The notes beneath the pieces are model-generated. The model saw nothing but the letters and a program-made list of their open reading frames with translations, did no database searches and was not told where the DNA came from. The position numbers and the translations under genes are program-made. Below are positions 12,943-19,521 of a stretch of 20,201 nt of DNA, in pieces. Position 1 is the stretch's first letter, and each line of letters starts with the position of its first letter. The DNA lies in assembly GCA_047974225.1 (NCBI GenBank), contig JBKECD010000089.1, positions 1-20,201 of the forward strand, given 5' to 3'. The stretch is from JBKEDC01 sp047974225 (GTDB lineage: Bacteria > Bacteroidota > Bacteroidia > Bacteroidales > Prolixibacteraceae).

Positions 12943-13554
12943 ATGTTGAAACAACTTGTTTTCGTGATGCTGTTTTTATTGGGAATTGTGCATGTCAATG
13001 CGCAAGAGTCCGCAGTGGACACTTTGGAACACAAAGTGCCCAACTATACTTTTTATCTTAAAAACAATCTGCTTTCCGACCTCACAGCCACGCTCAACCT
13101 TGGGCTAGAAGTTCCGCTAGGCGAACAAACGTCATTGGATTTGATGGGGTATTTGAATCCTTTTGAATTTGGGAATAATAGAAAGTGGAAACACCTTCTT
13201 GTGCAGCCTGAATTTCGCTGGTGGACTAAGCAAGCTTTTGCGGGGCATTTTTTCGGAATCCATGCCAATTGGGCATACTATAATGTAGGAGGCTTGCCCG
13301 ATTTTCTATTCTCGGATTATATGAACACGCATCGTTTTGAAGGCTGGGGTGTTGGTGCTGGTTTGAGTTATGGCTATCGCTGGAATTTTGGCAAAGATTT
13401 GCGTTGGGGATTGGAAGCGGTCGTGGGAGTGGGCTATGCCTATCTCGATTATGAGGTGTTTGACTGTGGCAATTGTGGCAAGAAGTTTGGCGAGGAGCAG
13501 AAACATTATTTCGGTCCAACAAAGGCGGCGGTGAATCTCGTTTATGGAATCTAG
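12943..13554 (+). CDS. DUF3575 family outer-membrane protein of a fimbrial cluster
   Basis: This 203-residue protein has a signal peptide (MLKQLVFVMLFLLGIVHVNA, cleavage before Gln21). The mature part is rich in aromatic, alternating strands typical of a small beta-barrel. It begins NYTFYLKNNLLSDLTATLNLG, which places the conserved KxNLLxD(x)xxTxNLGxE pattern of DUF3575 at about residues 40-56. Later landmarks are PEFRWW, FFGIHANWAYYN, the GWGVGAGLSYGYRW strand, and the C-terminal DCGNCGKKFG...HYFGPTKAAVNLVYGI, also typical of the family. DUF3575 genes are commonly found beside Mfa/Fim genes and are thought to take part in assembly or anchoring at the outer membrane; the precise role is not established. 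It is the first gene after the promoter at 12834-12865, and the fimbrillin gene follows after 65 nt. Confidence 0.88.
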   Translation: MLKQLVFVMLFLLGIVHVNAQESAVDTLEHKVPNYTFYLKNNLLSDLTATLNLGLEVPLGEQTSLDLMGYLNPFEFGNNRKWKHLLVQPEFRWWTKQAFAGHFFGIHANWAYYNVGGLPDFLFSDYMNTHRFEGWGVGAGLSYGYRWNFGKDLRWGLEAVVGVGYAYLDYEVFDCGNCGKKFGEEQKHYFGPTKAAVNLVYGI

Positions 13555-13560
13555 AAAATA

Positions 13561-13606
13561 AATAAACCCAGTGCCTTTGCCTTTCCCTTCGGGAGAGATG
13601 GGGGCT
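13561..13606. repeat. Diverged copy of the GC-rich palindromic repeat upstream of the fimbrillin gene
   Basis: AATAAACCCAGTGCCTTTGC and the CCCTTCGGGAGAGATGGGGGC that follows resemble the repeats at 15018-15066 and 18816-18864 (AATARACTNNGTGCYTTTAC, then CTCCCC, a T-rich loop, GGGGGAG). This copy is more diverged and is non-coding; it ends 14 nt before the fimbrillin ATG. Confidence 0.6.
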
Positions 13607-13619
13607 TAATAAAATTAGC

Positions 13620-14936
13620 ATGAAAAAGTTTTTCAACCTTTCGCTCATCGCCTTGCTTGCCGCAAGCATGAGCCTTTCATCGTGCAACGATGATTCAAAT
13701 GACAATGTGGAAATCGACAGCAATGAGCCTGCCTACCTCAGCCTTTCGATTTCGATGCCTAAAGGCATGGCGCAAGAATCAATGGCGGTGAAAACAGCCA
13801 CTGCCACCGCTGGTGAATCTGCTATTAATTCTATTGATGTGCTGATTTATTCGCAATATGGCACGTTTAAATCACACAACCGATTTACTGAATTTACAAA
13901 AAACACAGATGGCACATACACCATTCCAACGGCTATCCAATCCACAGTGGGTGAGAAAATCATCTTGGTGGGTGCGAACTTGGCGGAGAGTGTGATTACC
14001 TCTGTTGAAAACAAATCGCTGAGCGAGTTTATTGCTAGCGAGCATACGTTTGCGAGGGCAAATATTAAAGTGGCAAACGGTCTGCCGATGTTTTCCAAAG
14101 CAACCACCACAACTACTTTACTCAAAGATGTGAATAATGTGGTGAATGTGAGCATCGAGCGCATGGTGGCGAAAATCACCGTGGAAAAAGCAACAGATAT
14201 GACCAACGGCATCACTGATGGTACATTAGGAGATTTGCAATTTGCTTTGCAAAACTTCAACACGGTGCAACACTTGCTTCCTCACTCCGATGTGGCGGGC
14301 GTGTATAGCCAAGACCCCAACTGGGCGTTGGATGATTATGCTGCTGGCGAGTTCTCAGCAGTAGCTTCAACAGATTATGTGGCTGTGCAAGAAAAACAAA
14401 CGGATGTAACAGCATTGACAGGAATCTATGCTACCGAAAACACCTCGGAAGGTAAACGCAAAAAAGAAATCACTTATGCCACTGTGCGTGCTACTTTCAT
14501 TCCAAAACAAATCATCACTTATGATGCAACAAGTGAGGCTTATTCTTTGGTTGATAATGCGGAGACATCAGCCAAAACATTCTATTTGGTGGTTGAGCCT
14601 ACTCACGGACAGGTTTATACTTATGATAATGCCGTCGCTTCGGCTTTGGTGAATGATTTCAGCGGCACAATGCTGACCTACACTGGCGGTTATTGCTATT
14701 GGTATCTGTGGTTGAACAAAGATTCTTCGCAAGGTTCGGAGCGTTGGGACATTGTGCGCAATAACTTCCAACGTTGTACTATTAACGGTATCACCACTAT
14801 TGGTCGCCCCAAAGAAGTGGTGGACGATCAAGTGGAACTTGAAAGAACTCCTGAAGATGATGCTTCGATCGAAGTAAGCATTAACGTGCTAGATTGGAAT
14901 ACGCCGATTGAAGATGGGTATGTGTTAGGAAACTAA
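13620..14936 (+). CDS. Mfa1/FimA-like major fimbrillin, lipoprotein precursor
   Basis: The protein has 438 residues. It starts with a lipoprotein signal (MKKFFNLSLIALLAASMSLS, then SC) with Cys22 as the predicted lipidated residue, followed by an Asp/Asn-rich linker. The N-terminal fimbrillin domain shows the usual beta pattern (PAYLSLSISMPKG; INSIDVLIYSQYGTF; GEKIILVGANL). The segment VNVSIERMVAKITVE (about 176-190) matches the family signature strand. The C-terminal domain contains TYTGGYCYWYLWLNKDSS and ends EVSINVLDWNTPIEDGYVLG, typical of Mfa1-type C-termini, which supply or receive the donor strand. Type V pilins are lipid-anchored precursors that are cleaved by a protease and assembled by strand exchange at the cell surface. 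The following genes code for an anchor and probable tip subunits. The exact cleavage site is not assigned. Confidence 0.85.
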   Translation: MKKFFNLSLIALLAASMSLSSCNDDSNDNVEIDSNEPAYLSLSISMPKGMAQESMAVKTATATAGESAINSIDVLIYSQYGTFKSHNRFTEFTKNTDGTYTIPTAIQSTVGEKIILVGANLAESVITSVENKSLSEFIASEHTFARANIKVANGLPMFSKATTTTTLLKDVNNVVNVSIERMVAKITVEKATDMTNGITDGTLGDLQFALQNFNTVQHLLPHSDVAGVYSQDPNWALDDYAAGEFSAVASTDYVAVQEKQTDVTALTGIYATENTSEGKRKKEITYATVRATFIPKQIITYDATSEAYSLVDNAETSAKTFYLVVEPTHGQVYTYDNAVASALVNDFSGTMLTYTGGYCYWYLWLNKDSSQGSERWDIVRNNFQRCTINGITTIGRPKEVVDDQVELERTPEDDASIEVSINVLDWNTPIEDGYVLGN

Positions 14937-15100
14937 AAGCCCCCTCCAACTCCCCCGAGGGGGAGGGCGCAAACAGGCTGAAAGATATTGGATTTTTAGA
15001 TATTAGATTTTGGGATGATTAATAAACTCTGTGCTTTTACACTCCCCCTTGGGGGAGCTGGAGGGGACTCTGCTTTTACGCTGAGTTGGAGGGGGCTTTG
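14937..15100. repeat. Composite repeat module between fimbrillin and anchor genes, overlapping the anchor's signal peptide
   Basis: In order: AAGCCCCCTCCAACTCCCCC with the perfect palindrome CTCCCCCGAGGGGGAG at 14950-14965, directly after the stop codon; two copies of a 15-bp unit AGATATTGGATTTTT (14983-15011, second copy one base different); then from 15015 the element ATGATTAATAAACTCTGTGC with the palindrome CTCCCCCTTGGGGGAG at 15042-15057; and a partial second copy (CTCTGCTTTTACGCTGAGTT) reaching GGAGGGGGCTTTGG near 15100. The end of the module (GAGTTGGAGGGGGCTTT) is the inverse of its beginning (AAAGCCCCCTCCAACTC). A paralogous module lies at 18711-18874. Confidence 0.85.
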
Positions 15101-16031
15101 GCTCTGCCTTAGTCTTGTCGCATCCTCGTGCAGTCTGATTGCTGAAAAGCTTGAAGACTGTGAAGTTGCGCCCGAGAAGCACTACCACTTTGCGTTTGAG
15201 TTCATCGAAAGCAAGGAGGATGGGGACAATTTGCCGCTGCAAGATGTGGTGGATGATATTATCATTTATCTCTTTGATGAGCAGGGAAACTATGTGAATC
15301 AGCTGGCGATTGAAAATCCGATATTCGGTCAGGAGTATGATTTAGACACTGTGGGGGTGAAGATGCCGGCAGGGGTTTATCAGTTTGTGGCATGGGTGAA
15401 TCGCTCGTCAAGCTATGAGGTTAATCAGATTCCGCAGACGAAAAGCACGAAAGCCAATCTGCCTCAGCTGATGCTTAATGTGGTGTTGCCTGCGGAGGGT
15501 GTGCTGAGCGAAATGCTGCCCGAACTCATGCATGGTGCAATTACGCAGCAGGTGAATCTCGATGGCGAGGATTCTATTCATATTCCAATTGTTCGACTTT
15601 CCAACATGATTAATCTCACCGTGAAAGGATTGGAAAGCACGGTGGATGAATTTGTTTTTCGAGTGTCAGACAATAACGGAGCGTATGATTTCAATGCGAA
15701 TTATCTCGACTTTCAAGATTTCAGCTATGAAGCGAAAGCGAGCATGGAAGAAGGAGAATTAGCATTTTCGCAACGCATCTTGCGCATCGGTGAGGGGCGA
15801 GAACCTCGTATTTCATTGATGAATGCCGCTAATGGAAATATCATTTATCCGCAAAGCGGCGATGAGGATAATTTGGTGGAGCTGATTAAAAAAGCGTATG
15901 CTGGTCGGACGATTGATTTCGATGCGAAGCACAAGTTTGACATCGAACTGAATTACAATGCCGACCTATCGGTGAGCATCACCATTGATGGCTGGACGAT
16001 TAATGAATCAGGGGAAGTAATCGGAGAGTAG
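15015..16031 (+). CDS. FimB/Mfa2-like fimbrial anchor lipoprotein with repeat-encoded N-terminus
   Basis: The protein has 338 residues. The only in-frame ATG before the conserved part is at 15015. Residues 1-28 (MINKLCAFTLPLGGAGGDSA, then FTLSWRGL) are encoded by the GC-rich repeat. The hydrophobic core and lipobox follow (LWLCLSLVASSC, Cys39 predicted as lipidated). The mature part has the anchor-family look: an early Cys (EDCEV), HYHFAFEFIES, the strand DDIIIYLFDEQGNYVNQL (about 77-94) with the FD-x-x-G-x-Y pattern, MPAGVYQFVAWVN, and a C-terminal half with VRLSNMINLTVKGLE and SLMNAANGNIIYPQ. In Porphyromonas, FimB and Mfa2 anchor the fimbria and limit its length; a similar role is inferred here from sequence and gene order. 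The tip-protein gene begins 41 nt downstream. Confidence 0.78.
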   Translation: MINKLCAFTLPLGGAGGDSAFTLSWRGLWLCLSLVASSCSLIAEKLEDCEVAPEKHYHFAFEFIESKEDGDNLPLQDVVDDIIIYLFDEQGNYVNQLAIENPIFGQEYDLDTVGVKMPAGVYQFVAWVNRSSSYEVNQIPQTKSTKANLPQLMLNVVLPAEGVLSEMLPELMHGAITQQVNLDGEDSIHIPIVRLSNMINLTVKGLESTVDEFVFRVSDNNGAYDFNANYLDFQDFSYEAKASMEEGELAFSQRILRIGEGREPRISLMNAANGNIIYPQSGDEDNLVELIKKAYAGRTIDFDAKHKFDIELNYNADLSVSITIDGWTINESGEVIGE

Positions 16032-16051
16032 AGACGAGGCATGCCTCGTCT
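16032..16051. repeat. Perfect 20-bp palindrome directly after the anchor stop codon
   Basis: AGACGAGGCATGCCTCGTCT is its own reverse complement and begins at the base after the TAG stop (16029-16031). It lacks a T-tract, so it is not a standard terminator. It could act as an mRNA stem in the 41-nt gap before the 879-residue gene, or be a dispersed palindromic element. Confidence 0.8.
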
Positions 16052-16072
16052 AACGACTAATGATTTTAAACA

Positions 16073-18712
16073 ATGGCAAAATATAAAAGCACATATTGGA
16101 TTTGTCTGTTCATGGGGATATTATTGTCTTCATGCAACAACGACAATCTAGGTTTCAGCGGTAGCGACACACCAAACGAGCCCGAGAAAGAAATCGAGCT
16201 TCGCATTTCAGTGCCCACCAATTCATCAGCCAATAAAACGAAGTCCATCAGCACTGATGCCGAATCAGCGGTGAGTTCGATTTATGCGCTTTCGTTCAAG
16301 GTGAATACTGATGGTTCGGAAACATTTCAATATGCTTATCAAGCCACCGAAATCACTACGGGCAACTATCACATCACGGTGCGAGTGCAAGAAAATGAGC
16401 AACGATTTGTGCTTATCGCTAATGCACCCGACCAAATGACGAAACTGCTCAACGACCTGCCGACCTATTTCGGTCAGGAAAAAGATTTTGTCCTCGCTTC
16501 GCTTGAAGTGGGCTTGGATTATGCCGACGACCGATGGCGAGCCATCAGCGATGAAGATTTCACCGCCCTCCCCATGTGGGGCGAATCAAGCAAGCAAATC
16601 ATCACCGGAACTACCAAGGCTATTGATGAAAGTGTGTCGCTCCTCCGCATGGTGGCGAAGGTGGAAGTGATGCTCGACACTACAGTTGAAGGCTTGACGG
16701 AACTCTTTCAGCTCAAATCGGTCTATTTATATAATAGTAATCGCAACGGACGAATTGCACCTGATGCTGATAAAATCACTAAGAGCGAGGACTATATCTC
16801 TGTAATCGCTCCTACACTTCCCACGGAAGTGGAAGCTGCTAAAGACGCCATCAAATACACCGATTTTTCTTCGCCTGGCGTGAAAGATGTGTCGATGAAA
16901 GGCGCAATCTACACCTTTGAAACCGAAGCTCCAACCGATGACGACAGCCAAGCGGCTACTTGCCTAGTGATTGGCGGAACGTATGCCGATGATGCCGAAG
17001 AAACCTTTTACCGTGTAGATTTTATCAAAGATGGCGACTACCTCGATGTGCTCCGCAATCATAAATATGTGGTGAACATTGTCGGTGTGCAGGGCAGCGG
17101 CTATGCCACGCCCGAAATCGCCTTCACTTCAAAAGCCATCAACCTGAATACTGATATTCTCTATTGGGACGAGGCTGGACTGAATAATGTAGTCTTCGAT
17201 GGACAATACTCACTCGCTGTCAGCACCGATTCGGTCATGATGTGGCGTGAGGAGCAAAAAGGGCTGTTGAAGGGCTATAATATTATCTCGATTCTGACGG
17301 ACTACGACACCGGTTGGTATCTCGAAGGCATCGAATATGAAGACGATGGCGCATCGTTCACCACCGAATGGCTTTCGTTTTCAGCCAATTCAGGCGAAGC
17401 CAATCAGAAAGCGCAAGTGGGTGTGCTGGTGGATGAAAACACCACGGGCAAAACACGCACCGCAATGGCAACTATTGCCGCAGGGCGATTGCGCTTTCAG
17501 CTCAAAGTGGTGCAGAATCAAAAGGAAACACTCGCCATGCGCATCTATGATGAAGCGGACGAGGAGGTTTCTTCCATGTATTTCCACTCCTATAAGAATC
17601 AGACTTTAGCACCGAAATCATTCACGGTGAAGTGGACACCAGCGAGCGCAAACCTAAGTTCGGCAGTCAATCAGCTCAGCAGCTTTGAGTTTGTGGGAAC
17701 GGGAATGCCCACATCGGGCATCTATGCAAGCGATGGTTCAGGCGAAAAGACTTTCACCATTCAGCCCGAATCTTTCGGCGTGGACAATCCTTTTGCCGAA
17801 CGTGTGGCGAGCTATCACTTCGCTGTGACCGATGGCGAAACCATCGTGACGCAATCCATCACGGTGCACCAATCGTGCTATGAAATGCTTTTCGACATTG
17901 ACGGCAACGGCTATGTGCTGGGCGGACAAGTGGAAACCATCAATGTGCGCTCGAACTATAATTGGATTGTTTCGCAGGTGGACGACCCCGACGATATTCT
18001 GCAAGATGAAGAAACAATGTTGCTCGGTTTGGCGGCTGGAAACAAACCGGTCTATGGCGATGAAATCCGGTTTAAGATGGGTGAACCCACGCTCGACCAA
18101 AGCAAGAACGACAAAACGGCAACGATATACATCCAAAACATTGATGACAACACCGAAATTGCTCTGACTCTTCGTGCGGAAGAACATCTCTTCATGGGAT
18201 ACTTCGCTGGCGAAGTGGTGGAAGATGCCGATGGTAAACGTCATTTTGCCGAGCGATTGTATGTGCAGAATGTAGATGAAAGCACGAGTGTTAAATGGCA
18301 AACCACTACTGATGCGGTGGGTGTGGTGAGCAATCACACGGGCAAGCAAAATACGCTCGACTTGATGAATATTGCAGGTGATGGAAGTAGTGTGGATTTC
18401 CCCGCAGCTCGCAAATGCTTCGAGAAAAACAACCGCTTCAGCACCATCACTTCGGTGGACGATGAAAACTATGTGTGGTATATGCCCGCTTCATCGCAAC
18501 TCTTCGCTATTTGGATTGTGGAAAATAGCTTTGCTGATGGTTCAAAAATGAGTACTTCGTCAAATGGCTATTGGTCGTCGGCAGAAATGGAGGGTAATAC
18601 AATTTATGCCTTCGTGGTGGGATTCTATAAGAATCAAGAAGGACACACCTGGAAAGGGAATATAGAAAAAACAGGCAGCGGGCGTTTGCGCTGTGTGAGG
18701 AAAGCAAAGTAA
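16073..18712 (+). CDS. Large fimbrial lipoprotein, probable tip subunit, with DUF1566-like C-terminus
   Basis: The protein has 879 residues with a lipoprotein signal (MAKYKSTYWICLFMGILLSS, lipid Cys21) and an Asn/Ser-rich linker. The N-terminal ~340 residues look like a fimbrillin fold: EIELRISVPTNSSANKTKSI, then SSIYALSFKVNTDG, QRFVLIANAPDQM and SLLRMVAKVEVML, the last matching the fimbrillin signature strand. Two BACON-like beta-sandwich segments follow, at about 365-480 (containing WLSFSANSGEANQKAQV and RFQLKVVQNQKE) and about 490-600 (ending TQSITVHQSCYEM). A further beta region with NWIVSQVDDPDD runs to about 700. The last ~150 residues resemble the DUF1566/Fibrobacter major paralogous domain (YVWYMPASSQ, NGYWSSAEM, ending GRLRCVRKAK). 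Its size and place after pilin and anchor genes suggest a tip adhesin. No catalytic motif was seen; the ligand is unknown. Confidence 0.75.
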   Translation: MAKYKSTYWICLFMGILLSSCNNDNLGFSGSDTPNEPEKEIELRISVPTNSSANKTKSISTDAESAVSSIYALSFKVNTDGSETFQYAYQATEITTGNYHITVRVQENEQRFVLIANAPDQMTKLLNDLPTYFGQEKDFVLASLEVGLDYADDRWRAISDEDFTALPMWGESSKQIITGTTKAIDESVSLLRMVAKVEVMLDTTVEGLTELFQLKSVYLYNSNRNGRIAPDADKITKSEDYISVIAPTLPTEVEAAKDAIKYTDFSSPGVKDVSMKGAIYTFETEAPTDDDSQAATCLVIGGTYADDAEETFYRVDFIKDGDYLDVLRNHKYVVNIVGVQGSGYATPEIAFTSKAINLNTDILYWDEAGLNNVVFDGQYSLAVSTDSVMMWREEQKGLLKGYNIISILTDYDTGWYLEGIEYEDDGASFTTEWLSFSANSGEANQKAQVGVLVDENTTGKTRTAMATIAAGRLRFQLKVVQNQKETLAMRIYDEADEEVSSMYFHSYKNQTLAPKSFTVKWTPASANLSSAVNQLSSFEFVGTGMPTSGIYASDGSGEKTFTIQPESFGVDNPFAERVASYHFAVTDGETIVTQSITVHQSCYEMLFDIDGNGYVLGGQVETINVRSNYNWIVSQVDDPDDILQDEETMLLGLAAGNKPVYGDEIRFKMGEPTLDQSKNDKTATIYIQNIDDNTEIALTLRAEEHLFMGYFAGEVVEDADGKRHFAERLYVQNVDESTSVKWQTTTDAVGVVSNHTGKQNTLDLMNIAGDGSSVDFPAARKCFEKNNRFSTITSVDDENYVWYMPASSQLFAIWIVENSFADGSKMSTSSNGYWSSAEMEGNTIYAFVVGFYKNQEGHTWKGNIEKTGSGRLRCVRKAK

Positions 18713-18874
18713 AGCCCCTCCCGACCTCCCCAAAGGGGAGGAGGCAATTACGCTCTTTTAGATATTGGATTTTTAGATATTGGATTTTAGATATTGGACT
18801 ATGACTTTTCAAATGATTAATAGACTTAGTGCCTTTACCCTCCCCTTTGGGGGAGTTGGAGGGGGCTTTGGGCT
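18711..18874. repeat. Composite repeat module between tip and DUF1566 genes, overlapping the next signal peptide
   Basis: This is a second copy of the 14937-15100 module. It has AAAGCCCCTCCCGACCTCCC at the stop codon with the palindrome CCTCCCC/GGGGAGG at 18725-18741; two full copies plus a partial third of AGATATTGGATTTTT from 18760; and from 18813 the element ATGATTAATAGACTTAGTGC with CTCCCCTTTGGGGGAG at 18840-18855, ending GGAGGGGGCTTTGGGC. Over the 52 bases from the ATG, it matches the 15015 copy at 45 positions. Confidence 0.85.
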
Positions 18875-19478
18875 TCTATTTCTGCTTCTGCTTCCTTTTG
18901 GGAGCATGGCGCAAAAGGTGTCGCTGGGTGAAAACGGGCACTTGATTCTGCACTTGGATAGAGCCAATGGCATGCCCGAAAATTCCTACACCACACGCTC
19001 AACCACGAGTTGGATTGGCAACCAAGTGCCGAGTAATTCGGCGTGGTTGTCTTCGGAATATAATCAGAGTGGGGGCATTGTGAATGCGGCAGTCTTCAGA
19101 AAAATAGAAGTTGCACCGCGCGATTTGACGGCAACTAGTGGAGCAATCACCGCTAGCGCAGTGCGCAAAGGCATGTATTGGGCTGATGCGGTGAACGCTT
19201 GTCGCAACTTGGAATACGATGGACACTCCGATTGGCGACTGCCCACGCAAAAAGAGCTGCTGTTGATTTATGTGCTGCAACCTGTCATCAGCACCTTTTT
19301 CGATGAATCGAACAGCGATGAAAAGTTCTATGACAGCGACACGGACGCCAATCACGGCTATTGGTGCTTGACCGAGCAAACGGCATCAAATGCTTGGCGG
19401 ATTTATTTCAAGAATGGTGGTTGTTGGAATAGCCCTAAAAATACCGCCTACTATGTGCGCTGTGTGCGAGAGATGTAG
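18813..19478 (+). CDS. Small secreted DUF1566-type protein with repeat-encoded signal peptide
   Basis: The protein has 221 residues from the ATG at 18813 (MINRLSAFTLPFGGVGGGFG). In-frame alternatives are TTG at 18780 and ATG at 18801; 18813 is preferred because it equals the start in the repeat copy at 15015 and leaves a sensible signal peptide. The signal peptide's n-region comes from the GC-rich repeat; the hydrophobic core LLFLLLLPFGSMA follows, with cleavage likely before Gln34. The C-terminal half has the DUF1566-type pattern: YWADAVNACRNLEYDGHSDW, then RLPTQKELLLIY, a GYWCLTEQTASNAWRIYF segment, and a YYVRCVREM ending. The neighbouring 879-residue protein ends in a related domain, so this may be an accessory or alternative tip component. 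No lipobox is seen. The target is unknown. Confidence 0.75.
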   Translation: MINRLSAFTLPFGGVGGGFGLLFLLLLPFGSMAQKVSLGENGHLILHLDRANGMPENSYTTRSTTSWIGNQVPSNSAWLSSEYNQSGGIVNAAVFRKIEVAPRDLTATSGAITASAVRKGMYWADAVNACRNLEYDGHSDWRLPTQKELLLIYVLQPVISTFFDESNSDEKFYDSDTDANHGYWCLTEQTASNAWRIYFKNGGCWNSPKNTAYYVRCVREM

Positions 19479-19521
19479 CGGCTTGGTTGAGGGGGTTTAT
19501 ATGCATTTGCGTATAAAAACG

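Noticed and set aside
13226..13723. 165-residue minus-strand frame opposite DUF3575 and the fimbrillin start
   Set aside because: It crosses two well-supported plus-strand genes and a repeat, and has a low-complexity composition; it is a shadow frame.
14937..14967. Intrinsic terminator after the fimbrillin gene
   Set aside because: The CTCCCCC/GGGGGAG hairpin is strong but is followed by GCGCAAACAGG instead of a T-run; it is better described as part of the composite repeat, although partial termination is possible.
19500..19520. Terminator in the convergent gap between the DUF1566 gene and hipA
   Set aside because: A weak A/T-rich inverted repeat (TTTATATGC with GCGTATAAA) is present, but neither strand has a T-tract after it, so I do not call it.
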